DNA from: Nostocales cyanobacterium HT-58-2
GTDB lineage: Bacteria > Cyanobacteriota > Cyanobacteriia > Cyanobacteriales > Nostocaceae
Direction: 5' to 3'
Length of the DNA stretch: 64,000 nt
Assembly (NCBI GenBank): GCA_002163975.1
Contig: CP019636.1
Coordinates: forward strand, 4,591,501-4,655,500
Both the position numbers and the translations under genes were made by a program. Of this stretch, positions 37,101-45,807 are shown one piece after another. Positions within the stretch are counted from its first letter, which is position 1. The number at the start of each line of letters is the position of its first letter. Below the pieces are notes generated by a model. The model ran no database searches and had not been told where the DNA came from. It was given only the letters and a program-made list of their open reading frames with translations.

Positions 37101-37880
37101 AGCTTTTCTATTCCAGTCTGTTTAGCCACTGAAGCGACGATACAAACTCTTGATTTGACAACTCAAAAAGTCATTGGCTTAGCTCCCCAACAACCAACTT
37201 ATCGAATTTTGGTTGTCGAAGACACGCAAACCAATCGTATACTATTGGTCAAGCTACTCAGTAGCTTGGGCTTTCAAGTACAAGAAGCTACCGATGGTGA
37301 AAATGCTCTCGCCATCTGGGAAGAATGGCAACCGCACTTGATTTTTATGGATATGCGGATGCCAATTATGGACGGTTATGAAGCGACGAAATTGATCAAG
37401 GCAAGAGAGAGAGCTAACAGAGTCAAGGAAGTAAATAATTGTTTATCTCCCTCATCCCCTCGTACTATGATCATCGCTTTGACTGCAAGCGCCTTTGAAG
37501 AGGAAAAACGCAAAATCTTGAGTGCTGGCTGTGACGATATCTTGAGTAAACCTTTTCAAGAACAGGAGTTGCTAGAAAAAATTAGCAAATATTTGGGCGT
37601 GCAGTATCTTTATCAAGAAAGTACTCCAAATGCAGATATTACTCCACCGATGAGTCAAGTTGTGAGCAATTCTGCTAACTTGGCTTCTCAGATAGCAAGT
37701 ATGCCTACTAAATGGATACAACAACTCCATAACGCTGCTTGCCAAGGCAATGATTTGCTGATTCTTCAACTTATGGAACAAATTCCACCAGACAAAGCAG
37801 ATTTTGTGGAAGCTTTAAAAGTTTTGGTTGAAAATTTTGATTTTGAGCAAGTCATGGCACTCACTCAATTAAATACATAA
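34113..37880 (+). CDS. MHYT/PAS/GAF hybrid sensor histidine kinase with receiver
   Basis: A 1255-residue membrane sensor. Residues 1-250 form an MHYT domain with seven membrane helices and the motifs SMHFVAM, SMHYIGM and GMHYTGM, which may bind metal and sense a gas or redox state. A PAS domain (about 260-390), one GAF (about 395-545) and a phytochrome-like GAF (about 560-740, Cys681 in DSCYLEFLEQF) follow. HisKA has the phospho-accepting His778 in MSHELRTPLN, HATPase has DNAIKFTEQG and GQGTGLGLSISRK, and a receiver domain has Asp1080 in FMDMRMP. The receiver contains a small in-frame insert (CLSPSSP, about 1110). A helical tail of about 80 residues ends the chain. No partner regulator is adjacent. 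Confidence 0.93.
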   Translation: MYSEMTGTYKVELVILAFAIAIISSYTALDLSGRVQRAWGWRRLLWLLGGAVAMGTGIWSMHFVAMLAFELPQPVTYEVWFTLLSLLCAVLASGIALWLLSRSISTPLLISGGICMGVAIASMHYIGMAAMRLQAKIEYDFLLFILSVVIAILTSFAALWLAFRIQKNQDLKGVIWQKLSSAFLMGTAISGMHYTGMSATHFIPHQHLSKLQSPVIDQWLMAVSIGIVTFFLLTLALLTSLFDQYLTAQLLQQKALEESEKRFRTLIREMHVGVLLLNSDAEILISNQAAKNLLNLSSKDNLNQVFGADWFLLREDGTRFSEEELPVQKAIALQKPIHNIVMGIEYPTSQNQRWLLVNADPQIGKDGGVERVVCTFSDITHRKQVEATLQLIVEGTAYTTGNEFFRSCVRYIAQVLQVRYAFVSEFTTEAKTQLCTLAFWNGIDFGKNFECDIAVFTHEHCKPVFGETFCCHFNEKLLALFPQEKDVAQLNLHSYLMPLIDSDGELIGYLVVMDVKPLEIDLGKESILKIFAARAGAELERKLAEELLQQSAERERAIAFVIQRMRQTLEIEQIFSATTQELRQVLCCDRVIVYRFHPDWSGEIVSESVAEGWKALIRLQKNQPQLTQIAVNKEDCTIKDFGEADRIIQDTYLYSTQGGIYRSGISYRCVSDIYNAEFDSCYLEFLEQFQARAYIIVPIFCSNQLWGLLTTYQNSAPRQWKEAEIKMVVQIGAQLGVAIQQAELLAQTQKQSTELQEAKEAADTANRAKSEFLANMSHELRTPLNAILGFTQLMNRDTSLSTEHQQFLKIINRSGEHLLELINDILQMSRIEAGRITLNEKNFDLHRLLDSLEGMFKLKTQSKGLNLVFERSSKVPQYVTSDESKLRQVLINLLDNAIKFTEQGSVRLEVSLRVGDSRYETELAFHPQSLLFEVTDTGSGVDPDEFGKLFQAFGQTTTGLKSGQGTGLGLSISRKFVQIMGGQIWISSTLGVGTQFSFSIPVCLATEATIQTLDLTTQKVIGLAPQQPTYRILVVEDTQTNRILLVKLLSSLGFQVQEATDGENALAIWEEWQPHLIFMDMRMPIMDGYEATKLIKARERANRVKEVNNCLSPSSPRTMIIALTASAFEEEKRKILSAGCDDILSKPFQEQELLEKISKYLGVQYLYQESTPNADITPPMSQVVSNSANLASQIASMPTKWIQQLHNAACQGNDLLILQLMEQIPPDKADFVEALKVLVENFDFEQVMALTQLNT

Positions 37881-38091
37881 AATTAGCATTTGTGAAAGTT
37901 TATTGAGAATTGTTAGGGCATAATCAGGGTTCTGGAATCCGCTTTTTCAGCGGTTGCTTGACGTTGCTTACTAAGTAATATTGCTTAATTTCATAGATTT
38001 TTTTTGATGCCTTTAGTATAAATTACGTCTTTTTGATAAAATTTGTCATGTCAAGTTTTTTCCATTGAAAAACTAATTAAAAATTAAAGAA

Positions 38092-39426
38092 ATGCCGAAA
38101 TGGCACATATCTCAAGTTTTTTTTAACCAATTCTCAAAGCTTAACTTTGCATCCACAGTAAATAATGTGACAGTAAGATTCACAATTCTGGGTCTATTGG
38201 CAGCTGCTTTAATCACTAAATATCAAGCAGAACAATTTGTCCAATCATCTGCCCAACAACCATTAAATTTATCCACAGCACCTTCGTCATTTCCTGCTGT
38301 CCAGATTGCCATCAAACCATCCATCCGTCCAACTTCCAAACGACTGACTACACCTTCGCCACTTCCTACTGTTCAACTCACTACCAAATCATTTACTCGA
38401 CGAACATTTAATTCCCCAGTCCCACCTCCGCCAGTTCCTGATTGGGCGATCGCCCAGTCAATACCTATTCCCTCTCGTCAACAAGGAAAACAAGACTCAG
38501 AAGTTGTCTACAATCTCACAAAGCCTCCAAAATTTAAACATAGTCAACAGTTGCAGACTATTGTTAACGATGTTGTGGAACTTGCTGCTGCTCAAAATCT
38601 ACCTAAAATGCCTTTATCTATTACTTTGATAGATGCAAAAACGAACGAAACTGCCGGATATCAGCAAGAGACACCGAGATATCCCGCTAGCGTGGTTAAA
38701 ATGTTTTGGATGGTGGTTTTGTATTCCCAAATAGAAAACAGTCTTTGGGAAAATGAAAAGGATTTTGCTCCTTATTTGGCAAAAATGATTCAGGAGTCTG
38801 ATAATGAAGCTGCTAGCTTTATTATGGATCAAGTTACCGGGACGCGTTCTGAATCAGAACTAAAGGGCGAAAAATTTAAAGTTTGGCAAAACAAACGCCA
38901 ACACGTAAATCGATTTTTTCGACAAGCAGGTTACAAGAATATTAGTATCGCGCAAAAAACATTTCCCATTGACTACATTCATCTTCAAGAGCCAGAAGGT
39001 AGTGAATCGCAGCTCTTAGATAACCCAAAAAACTGGAATAGAATAACAACTCAACACGCAGCCAGACTATTGTACGAAATTTGTTACGCTAAACAGGCTG
39101 TTTCTCCACAAGCGAGTCAAAAAATGTGTGGGTGGCTAAAAAGGGATTTAAATCCCAAAGCTTGGCGATCGCCAGACTCTTATGATTTCAATCCTGTACG
39201 CACCTTTTTTGCTGAATCTTTACCCTATAAACGTGTTCAGTTCTATTCTAAGGCGGGCTGGACTTCTTTTTCTCGGGCAGAGACAGCAATGATTGTCACA
39301 GAAAATAAGACTTATATTTTGGCGATTTTTGCTCAAGACTCTGCATACGCTGATGACATAGAAATTTTTCCTAAAATGTCTCGTCTTGTCTATAAACGTA
39401 TGATTGCTCGTAGTTCAAAAAAATAG
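38092..39426 (+). CDS. Class A beta-lactamase-fold serine hydrolase, membrane-anchored
   Basis: A 444-residue protein. A single membrane segment (about residues 28-42) anchors it, and a Pro/Thr/Ser-rich linker (about 60-130) leads to a periplasmic catalytic domain. The domain has the SxxK motif ASVVKMF (Ser200, Lys203), an SDN loop in ESDNEAAS and a KTG-like triad changed to KAG in YSKAGWTS. The layout is that of a serine penicillin-interacting protein; the Lys and Ser are intact, but the Thr-to-Ala change makes beta-lactamase activity uncertain. A role in cell-wall metabolism is as likely. It stands between the kinase and the replication-protein gene with no obvious operon. Confidence 0.83.
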   Translation: MPKWHISQVFFNQFSKLNFASTVNNVTVRFTILGLLAAALITKYQAEQFVQSSAQQPLNLSTAPSSFPAVQIAIKPSIRPTSKRLTTPSPLPTVQLTTKSFTRRTFNSPVPPPPVPDWAIAQSIPIPSRQQGKQDSEVVYNLTKPPKFKHSQQLQTIVNDVVELAAAQNLPKMPLSITLIDAKTNETAGYQQETPRYPASVVKMFWMVVLYSQIENSLWENEKDFAPYLAKMIQESDNEAASFIMDQVTGTRSESELKGEKFKVWQNKRQHVNRFFRQAGYKNISIAQKTFPIDYIHLQEPEGSESQLLDNPKNWNRITTQHAARLLYEICYAKQAVSPQASQKMCGWLKRDLNPKAWRSPDSYDFNPVRTFFAESLPYKRVQFYSKAGWTSFSRAETAMIVTENKTYILAIFAQDSAYADDIEIFPKMSRLVYKRMIARSSKK

Positions 39427-39581
39427 GTATTAATTTACATCAATACATGAATCTATCAGTTCCAGTATGTTATTTAAGATAAAGTAACAAGTATCACAAT
39501 ACGTTCATACTCCCGCATCTCAAAAACAGCAAAGGCATGATAAGGTGTTAAATCCATTGTCATCCCTTGTTGGTTAAACCA

Positions 39582-42500
39582 ATGCATCCGTACTATCTAC
39601 ATCCCCAACACCTTGAGGAATTAGTCAGAGGTAGTGGTATAGACTTAGACCTTGCAAGACTGAATTTTATGTCTTTACAAGGCAGAACTTCGTATGAATA
39701 TCTGTTAATTTCTGAACACCTCCCACGTACAAATACTGGAATGGTGAAAAGTGGGTGGTTACAGCGTTACGCTCATATTGCTGAAGGTGGTTGGTGGTGT
39801 TCTGGACTAGACCCCCTGAATCATTGGAAAGTCATGGAGTGGGGGTGCTTTAAGCCCAACCAACCTCGATTAAATGAAAATGGTAAGCTGATTAAATACG
39901 AGCATCCTCCCAGCACGCCAACACGGTTATTTTGTCTACGGGTATCACTACGTATTTGGCAGCAAGTCGCTCAGCGTTATAATCTCTCCGTACCAGATCA
40001 TGTCAACATTGACCGTAACGGCGAAGCTGAAGGCTTTTGGCAATGGGTCATGGAACGGAACATCCCGATTATTATTTGTGAGGGTGTAAAAAAAGCAGCA
40101 GCACTGTTGACACAAGGATATGCAGCTTTAGCCATCCCTGGAATTACTAGTGGTTACCGCGTTATTAAGGATAATTTTGGCAAAGTGCTCACTCGTCAGT
40201 TGATCCCTGACTTAGCAGCGTTTGCTATCACTCAGCGCATCTTTTACATTTGCTTTGATTTTGAAACTCAACCCAAGCAAACAACAGCAGTTAATAATGC
40301 TATCTCCCAGCTGGGATTTCTCTTCCAAGAAAAAAATTGCCCTATCCAAGTCATCGAACTTCCAGGTATGGAAAAAGGAGTTGATGATTTTATCGTCGCA
40401 AAAGGTGCGAGTGCTTTTGAGACGGTCTATCGGCAAAGCGTTGATTTGGAAGTTTACCTTGCCCAAGTTAAACCATACACCGAGTTAACCACTCCTGCGA
40501 CACTCACCCTTAACCGTCGCTATTTAGGAGAAATACCGTTTCCTACATCTGGTTTAGTTGGAGTGAAGTCTGCAAAAGGAACAGGGAAAACTACAACACT
40601 GCAAACAGTTGTCAATCAAGCCAAAAGCAGAAATCAACCCGTATTACTTATTACTCACAGAATTCAACTTGGACGCTTTTTATGCGAAAAAATCGGCATT
40701 CATTGGGGAATAAAAGAGGACACGAGAAAATTCTCTCCCTCTCCCTTTCTTCCCCTCTCCCCCTCCTCTTCTCTTGGATTATGCATCGATTCTCTCTGGA
40801 AGCTCAATTCTGAAGATTGGCGAGGAGCAATCATAATTTTGGATGAAGTCGAACAATCTTTATGGCATCTACTTAATAGCGATACTTGTAAAGATAAACG
40901 AGTCAAAATTTTAAAAGTCTTCCAGCAAATCATTTCCACAGTGTTGAGTACTGGAGGGTTAGTGATTGCCCAAGATGCAGATTTATCAGATGTTGCCTTA
41001 GAATATTTGCAGGGATTGGCAGGGCTTCAAATAACGCCTTGGGTTGTTGTCAACCAGTGGAAACCACAGCGAGGTTGGGACGTCACTTTTTATGATTCTC
41101 CTAACCCAACTCCATTAATTCATCAACTAGAATTAGATTTAATCACAGGTCATAAATGTTATGTGACAACTGATAGTCGTACTGGACGTTACAGTTGTGA
41201 AACAATTGAACGTTACCTCAAAGAACGTTTGGAAAGATTGCAACAGCAATTTCCAAAAACTCTAGTCATTAGCAGTCAGACGACAAATACGCCCGGTCAT
41301 GAAGCTGTTGATTTTGTAGCAGATCTCAATCAAAAAGTTACCGATTACAGTACTGTTTTTGTCACTCCTAGCCTTGGTACTGGAATTAGCATTGATGTCC
41401 CACATTTTGATCGCGTTTACGGTATTTTTCAAGGGGTCATTCCTGACTCAGAAGCACGACAAGCATTAGCCAGAGTACGCGATGATGTACCCCGCATTGT
41501 CTGGTGCGCTAAGCGGGGACTCGGCTTCATTGGCAGTGGAAGTACAAATTACCGTTCGCTCTCTTATTGGTATCAAGAAAATCAAAAAGAAAACTTAGCT
41601 TTGCTGAGTCCGTTATATAAAGTTGATGTAGATTTGCCGTTAGTTTATGATCCAATTCATTTACGAACTTGGGCGAAGTTATCTGCCAGAGTGAATGCTT
41701 CTATCACTCTCTACCGTCAGTCTATGAAAGATGGTTTGATTGCAGATGGGCATCAAATACATATACGAAGTAATGATGTACAAAAAAATATCATACGAGA
41801 TTTACGTCTTGCTTTTCTAGCAACTGACCCCAATGACTTGGGAAATCGTAAAAGATTAATTCTAGAAATCTTCAAAGTCCAAAAAGATTGGTCCCAAAGC
41901 CGTAAAAAAGCAAAAGAAATTGACACTAAAATTAGAGAAATTAAGCGGCAAAATCAATTAGCGGTTGCGACTGCTGTAGCAAATTCTAAGGATATAGATT
42001 ATGTAGAATATGAGCAGCTTTTAACGAAACACTCGCTGACTGATGAGGAACGCAACCAAATTAAGAAATATATTCTCAGACAAAGATATGGTATTGAAGT
42101 CACTCCTTTATTAAAATTGTGGGATGATAAAGGATATTATAGTCAATTATTAACACACTATTATTTGACTCATGAAAGCGAGTTTCTCCGCCGGAGAGAT
42201 AAGCAAGAATGGTATCAACAATTATCTTCGGGCGAAGGCAAAGTTTTTCTGCCAGACCTAAAAACCAACACTCTGAAAGTTGAGGCACTCAGAGCATTAG
42301 GAGCGCTACAGTTTCTCGAACCAGAACGAGAATTTACTGAAAATGATGCTGATTTATTATTGCTAAAAAATATTACTTTTCAATGTAGTAAACATATAAA
42401 AAGAGTACTTGGTATTAATTTATCGCAGGAAAAAGAGTACATTTCACCAATAAAAATACTAAATCGGCTATTAAATTTGTTGGGTTTAAAACTGAAGCGG

Positions 42501-42698
42501 TTCAATAATGAAGTTTACCGAATTGACCATGAAAGACTCTATGACGGTAGGCAAAAAATATTTACTATTTGGAATCAACGTGATGAGTTGATGCTAAGAA
42601 ATCTTAAGAGCATCGAATTTGATATAGCTGACAATTCTTCAGCTATGAAGTTAGGAGAGATACAACAGAAGCCTTCCTATGCAGGGTACACGCAATAA
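39582..42698 (+). CDS. CyRepA1-family plasmid-type replication protein
   Basis: A 1038-residue protein. The N-terminal third matches DUF3854 (TOPRIM-like) of cyanobacterial replication proteins: GWWCSGLDPLNHWK, IICEGVKKAAALLTQGYAALAIPGITSGYR and YICFDFET. A superfamily-2-like ATPase follows, with Walker A GTGKTT (residues 333-338), DEVEQ (421-425) and VFVTPSLGTGISIDVPHFDRVYG. The C-terminal third is basic and helical. It is the Rep-type protein of plasmids, found here among housekeeping genes. A pyrimidine-rich 16-codon insert (40729-40780) sits between the Walker motifs. ATG 39582 is chosen over TTG 39567. No plasmid partner genes are seen. Confidence 0.8.
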   Translation: MHPYYLHPQHLEELVRGSGIDLDLARLNFMSLQGRTSYEYLLISEHLPRTNTGMVKSGWLQRYAHIAEGGWWCSGLDPLNHWKVMEWGCFKPNQPRLNENGKLIKYEHPPSTPTRLFCLRVSLRIWQQVAQRYNLSVPDHVNIDRNGEAEGFWQWVMERNIPIIICEGVKKAAALLTQGYAALAIPGITSGYRVIKDNFGKVLTRQLIPDLAAFAITQRIFYICFDFETQPKQTTAVNNAISQLGFLFQEKNCPIQVIELPGMEKGVDDFIVAKGASAFETVYRQSVDLEVYLAQVKPYTELTTPATLTLNRRYLGEIPFPTSGLVGVKSAKGTGKTTTLQTVVNQAKSRNQPVLLITHRIQLGRFLCEKIGIHWGIKEDTRKFSPSPFLPLSPSSSLGLCIDSLWKLNSEDWRGAIIILDEVEQSLWHLLNSDTCKDKRVKILKVFQQIISTVLSTGGLVIAQDADLSDVALEYLQGLAGLQITPWVVVNQWKPQRGWDVTFYDSPNPTPLIHQLELDLITGHKCYVTTDSRTGRYSCETIERYLKERLERLQQQFPKTLVISSQTTNTPGHEAVDFVADLNQKVTDYSTVFVTPSLGTGISIDVPHFDRVYGIFQGVIPDSEARQALARVRDDVPRIVWCAKRGLGFIGSGSTNYRSLSYWYQENQKENLALLSPLYKVDVDLPLVYDPIHLRTWAKLSARVNASITLYRQSMKDGLIADGHQIHIRSNDVQKNIIRDLRLAFLATDPNDLGNRKRLILEIFKVQKDWSQSRKKAKEIDTKIREIKRQNQLAVATAVANSKDIDYVEYEQLLTKHSLTDEERNQIKKYILRQRYGIEVTPLLKLWDDKGYYSQLLTHYYLTHESEFLRRRDKQEWYQQLSSGEGKVFLPDLKTNTLKVEALRALGALQFLEPEREFTENDADLLLLKNITFQCSKHIKRVLGINLSQEKEYISPIKILNRLLNLLGLKLKRFNNEVYRIDHERLYDGRQKIFTIWNQRDELMLRNLKSIEFDIADNSSAMKLGEIQQKPSYAGYTQ

Positions 42699-42845
42699 AA
42701 AGGGTTAGGTTAAACGCTCAACAAGCAACTAAAGGCAAGAGGGCGATCGCTAATTAGCATGGTCATTGTCCCAATCCTTTCCAAGCTTGTTGACTTGCCT
42801 TCTCAAACACACAAATTTCTTTTTCCTGAGGCTTGATTCAACCTA

Positions 42846-43589
42846 TCACCTCGAACGGTAAGCGATACGTAGACTTTGAACCAAAATGACCAAAGATGCG
42901 ATCGCCATTAATCCGCCCCAAAACCAATAGGGTAACAACAACCGCTGCTGCATTTGCGCTGTGTCCGAAAGTCCCAGAGGACCAGCGCTATAGCTAAATA
43001 AATAGTCAAGTTGATGGTAGGTACTCACGCAAGCTTGCACGCCGAGAAATTGAATGGCAAACCCTTGTACCCAACGGTTAGCTTTAAGGGCAATACCCAG
43101 GATAATAAGACCTAATAGGGGAATGGCCACAATTCCAAAGAGCGAGCGTACCCAAATGAGTGTTGAAAGAAGTAAAAAACCCCCTAAAATAGTCAAGCTC
43201 AGACGTGCTGATCTAAAACTGCGGGAAGCCAAAATTAAAGCCGCACCAGCAATAGGTGGACCCATTGGTCCTGCTGCAGCAACTAAAGCAGGACCAATGG
43301 GTCCCAAAGACAAGGACATGGCATAACTTGCTACACCGGAACCATTACCAAAAATCTCTAATTTCTGAAACTGTCCGCCCAGGAGCAATGCAATCAAGCC
43401 GTGACCCATTTCATGAAACCAAGTTGCCAGGATAGTGAATGGGTATAAAATGTAATTCCCTCCCGGAATTTGCCACAGCACAATTGTGGCGATCGCTGCC
43501 GCGAGAAGCCAGGTTAGCCCCATCTGGTCAACTGTTCGTGGAGCTGCTTTTGTTAGCAAGGATTCAAAATCTTTCCCAAGGTTGCTCAT
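42846..43589 (-). CDS. M50-like membrane metallopeptidase
   Basis: A 247-residue protein with about six membrane helices. The zinc motif HEMGH (residues 59-63) lies within the second helix, WFHEMGHGLIALLLGGQF, typical of site-2-protease-like M50 families. A Pro/Gly-rich segment (GPIGPALVAAAGPMGPPIAG) follows, as in cyanobacterial and chloroplast M50 relatives. It may cut membrane regulators or act in membrane-protein turnover; the substrate is unknown. It is convergent with the replication-protein gene, 147 bases apart. No regulator is adjacent. Confidence 0.83.
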   Translation of the reverse strand: MSNLGKDFESLLTKAAPRTVDQMGLTWLLAAAIATIVLWQIPGGNYILYPFTILATWFHEMGHGLIALLLGGQFQKLEIFGNGSGVASYAMSLSLGPIGPALVAAAGPMGPPIAGAALILASRSFRSARLSLTILGGFLLLSTLIWVRSLFGIVAIPLLGLIILGIALKANRWVQGFAIQFLGVQACVSTYHQLDYLFSYSAGPLGLSDTAQMQQRLLLPYWFWGGLMAIASLVILVQSLRIAYRSR

Positions 43590-44062
43590 GGGTCACTTTC
43601 CTCAACTACCCTTATTGGTTTGAGTGTATTTGTATCCATCCTAACTGCAGTTTATGTCTGGCGAGCTGTCAATAGCCCCCAGACATAAATTAATTGAAAA
43701 TTCAAAATATTTAAATTTTCTTGAATTTTCAATTGTGATTTTGACTTTTCATTTCCCGTTCTCTTGAGCGAATTTGGATTTGCAGACTAGAACAAGTAAG
43801 GCGAGGTATAAATCTGTCATTCACTAATACTCGTTGAATCTGTTATCCATGAACTTCCTAGCCGTCACCTACTCGTTGCACCTCAACATGACAGTGAGAA
43901 ACCACAGCGCTATGAAGAACAACATGATTGTCCGTCGCTTGCCCGATGCAAATGATTGGTTGGTCCTCGAAAATCCAATTTTGAGATGGAAGTGATTGTA
44001 GTGGATCTAGTAAGATGAGTATAATCGCATACTATTCAAGTATTAACTCATACTAGAAACGA
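43590..44062. other. 473-base gap with a perfect AT-rich hairpin
   Basis: AATTGAAAATTCAA (43692-43705) pairs perfectly with TTGAATTTTCAATT (43721-43734). The rest has no supported gene; a 48-codon frame at 43849-43995 without a ribosome-binding site was considered and rejected. Confidence 0.5.
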
Positions 44063-44962
44063 CTAGACAACTTGAAATAGGAATGTGACCAAATCTCCCT
44101 TACCTAAACTTATGCGATCGCCTGGACGTAGGCGGTGCCGATTTCCTGGCAATAGGGGTAGGTTGTTGATGTAGGTACCGTTAGAACTTCCTACATCTTC
44201 AATATAGTGAGCGTCTCCCTCTACACGGATATCGGCATGAACCCGCGAAACAATTTCCGAATTGGGAAATCCTGAAACATCCACATCTGGAGGAATGCGA
44301 TCGTTGGGCTTGCCAATATGAACAACAGAAAGGTTTTGTGGCAATTCAATTTCTCTGTCTGTTTGGACGTGAAGGAGTCGTGCAGTCACCTGTTGCAACT
44401 GAGTTCTAGCAACAGACGGTACTACTGAAGGTGGTGGAGTTTGGGCCGCTGTTGGAGCAGGTGTTGGCAATGGATCAGGTGGTGGAGGTGGAGTTAGTGT
44501 TTGGGATAGATCAGGTGCTGGAGGTGGAGTTGGAATTGATTGTTCTTCGCTAACAGCAGCGATTGGGGGTGGAGCAACAACAGTTGGTGGTGGGGGGCTG
44601 CTGCTTTGTGTTGCCTCCTCTAGAGGTTCAGGAACCGTAACTGCTGTTGGTGGTACGGGTGCGGAATTAGAGGAGGTGTAATTAGCTACACCACTTACTG
44701 ATGCGGGTTGTGCTTGTACAAGTGGATCAGGGTTAACCAAGGGAGGTACATCTGGTGGAATATCAGGTGCGACGGTTGCGGCAACAGCCGTGGGAGAAGC
44801 GGCACGTAGGTTATAACCACACTGACCGCAAAAAGCTGCATCTGCCTGCACGGTTGCCCCACAGCTGGGACAGTTAGTAGTAGCTGGTAATGGGGTGTAG
44901 CAAGCTTCACACTGGACAGCGCCGTCTGGGTTTGGATGATTGCAATTAGGGCAGACGATCAT
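44063..44962 (-). CDS. Zinc-ribbon / FHA domain protein
   Basis: A 299-residue protein with two N-terminal zinc ribbons (CPNCNHPNPDGAVQCEAC and CPSCGATVQADAAFCGQCG), a long Pro/Thr/Ser-rich linker (about residues 55-190), and a C-terminal FHA domain (HIGKPNDRIPPDVDVSGF, IVSRVHADI, DVGSSNGTYINN). The FHA domain should bind phosphothreonine on a Ser/Thr kinase target, which links it to cyanobacterial STK signalling, but no kinase is next to it. No membrane segment is visible. It is followed on the same strand side by pgl. Confidence 0.88.
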   Translation of the reverse strand: MIVCPNCNHPNPDGAVQCEACYTPLPATTNCPSCGATVQADAAFCGQCGYNLRAASPTAVAATVAPDIPPDVPPLVNPDPLVQAQPASVSGVANYTSSNSAPVPPTAVTVPEPLEEATQSSSPPPPTVVAPPPIAAVSEEQSIPTPPPAPDLSQTLTPPPPPDPLPTPAPTAAQTPPPSVVPSVARTQLQQVTARLLHVQTDREIELPQNLSVVHIGKPNDRIPPDVDVSGFPNSEIVSRVHADIRVEGDAHYIEDVGSSNGTYINNLPLLPGNRHRLRPGDRISLGKGDLVTFLFQVV

Positions 44963-45078
44963 GAAGTTAAGCCTTTGTTGAAGTTCAATCGTAAAATAGT
45001 GCTGGCAAGCAGAGGGGCAACTCTAACTTCCGATTCTAACAAGTACGTTTGAAGGCAAAAGTGTGAAGTATAAACATT

Positions 45079-45807
45079 TTATACTTCATTTTTTAGATCA
45101 CTTCCTGCTGCTGCATCTAGTAACCACCACAGTTCTCCTTGAGGTTGAATTAAGCGCGATGGGTAAGTGAATTCATCTGCCACAGGTGCAAAGACTTGAG
45201 CAAGAGCTGGTCTTTTATTAGCACCCGCAACTACAAACATAATGCAGCGAGCAGAGTTAATAAATGGATATGTGAAGGTGATGCGGGGGTTTCCATCTTT
45301 GTTCCCTACGGTGATCAGCTTATCTGTTACTTTTAAGGCTTCCGTATGGGGAAACAAAGATGCCGTGTGAGCATCATCTCCCATGCCCAATAAAATCACA
45401 TCTAAAGAGGGGAACTCTCCAGGTGAGGAGTGAAAAAATTCTTGCAGATGTCTTTCGTACTTAGCTGCTGCTACTGCGGGATCAGCTTCATCTGTGGGTA
45501 TGGGGTGGATGTTATCCCGTGGGATATTGACTCGATCTAACCAAGCACGACGTGCCATCAGTTCATTGCTATCTGGATGATCGGGTGGGACGTATCGTTC
45601 ATCTCCCCAAAACACGTGAATTTTATCCCAAGGCAGTTTTTGGGTGGAGAGTGCTTCGTACAACGGTTTAGGTGTACTGCCCCCAGACAGGGCAATGGTA
45701 AATTGTCCCCTTTCTCTGATAGCAGTTTCCATATCAGACAGGATCAACTCTAGCGCTCGCGCAGTTAGCGCCTCTTTCTCAGGAAGAACTTCAACCTTTT
45801 TGCTCAT
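45079..45807 (-). CDS. pgl: 6-phosphogluconolactonase
   Basis: Hydrolyses 6-phosphogluconolactone in the oxidative pentose phosphate pathway, a main source of NADPH in darkness and in heterocysts. The 242-residue protein has the SugP/Pgl motifs IALSGGSTPKPLYEAL, HVFWGDERYVPPDHPDSN, LDVILLGMGDDAHTASLFPHT and the C-terminal DAAAG. The start is ATG 45807. No zwf or opcA is in the window. It lies about 116 bases upstream of the FHA gene on the same strand, with no operon signal. Confidence 0.95.
   Translation of the reverse strand: MSKKVEVLPEKEALTARALELILSDMETAIRERGQFTIALSGGSTPKPLYEALSTQKLPWDKIHVFWGDERYVPPDHPDSNELMARRAWLDRVNIPRDNIHPIPTDEADPAVAAAKYERHLQEFFHSSPGEFPSLDVILLGMGDDAHTASLFPHTEALKVTDKLITVGNKDGNPRITFTYPFINSARCIMFVVAGANKRPALAQVFAPVADEFTYPSRLIQPQGELWWLLDAAAGSDLKNEV

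Noticed and set aside
43849..43995. A 48-codon frame on the plus strand
   Set aside because: No ribosome-binding site precedes the ATG, the composition is not clearly coding, and I recognise no family. It may be chance in a 473-base gap.
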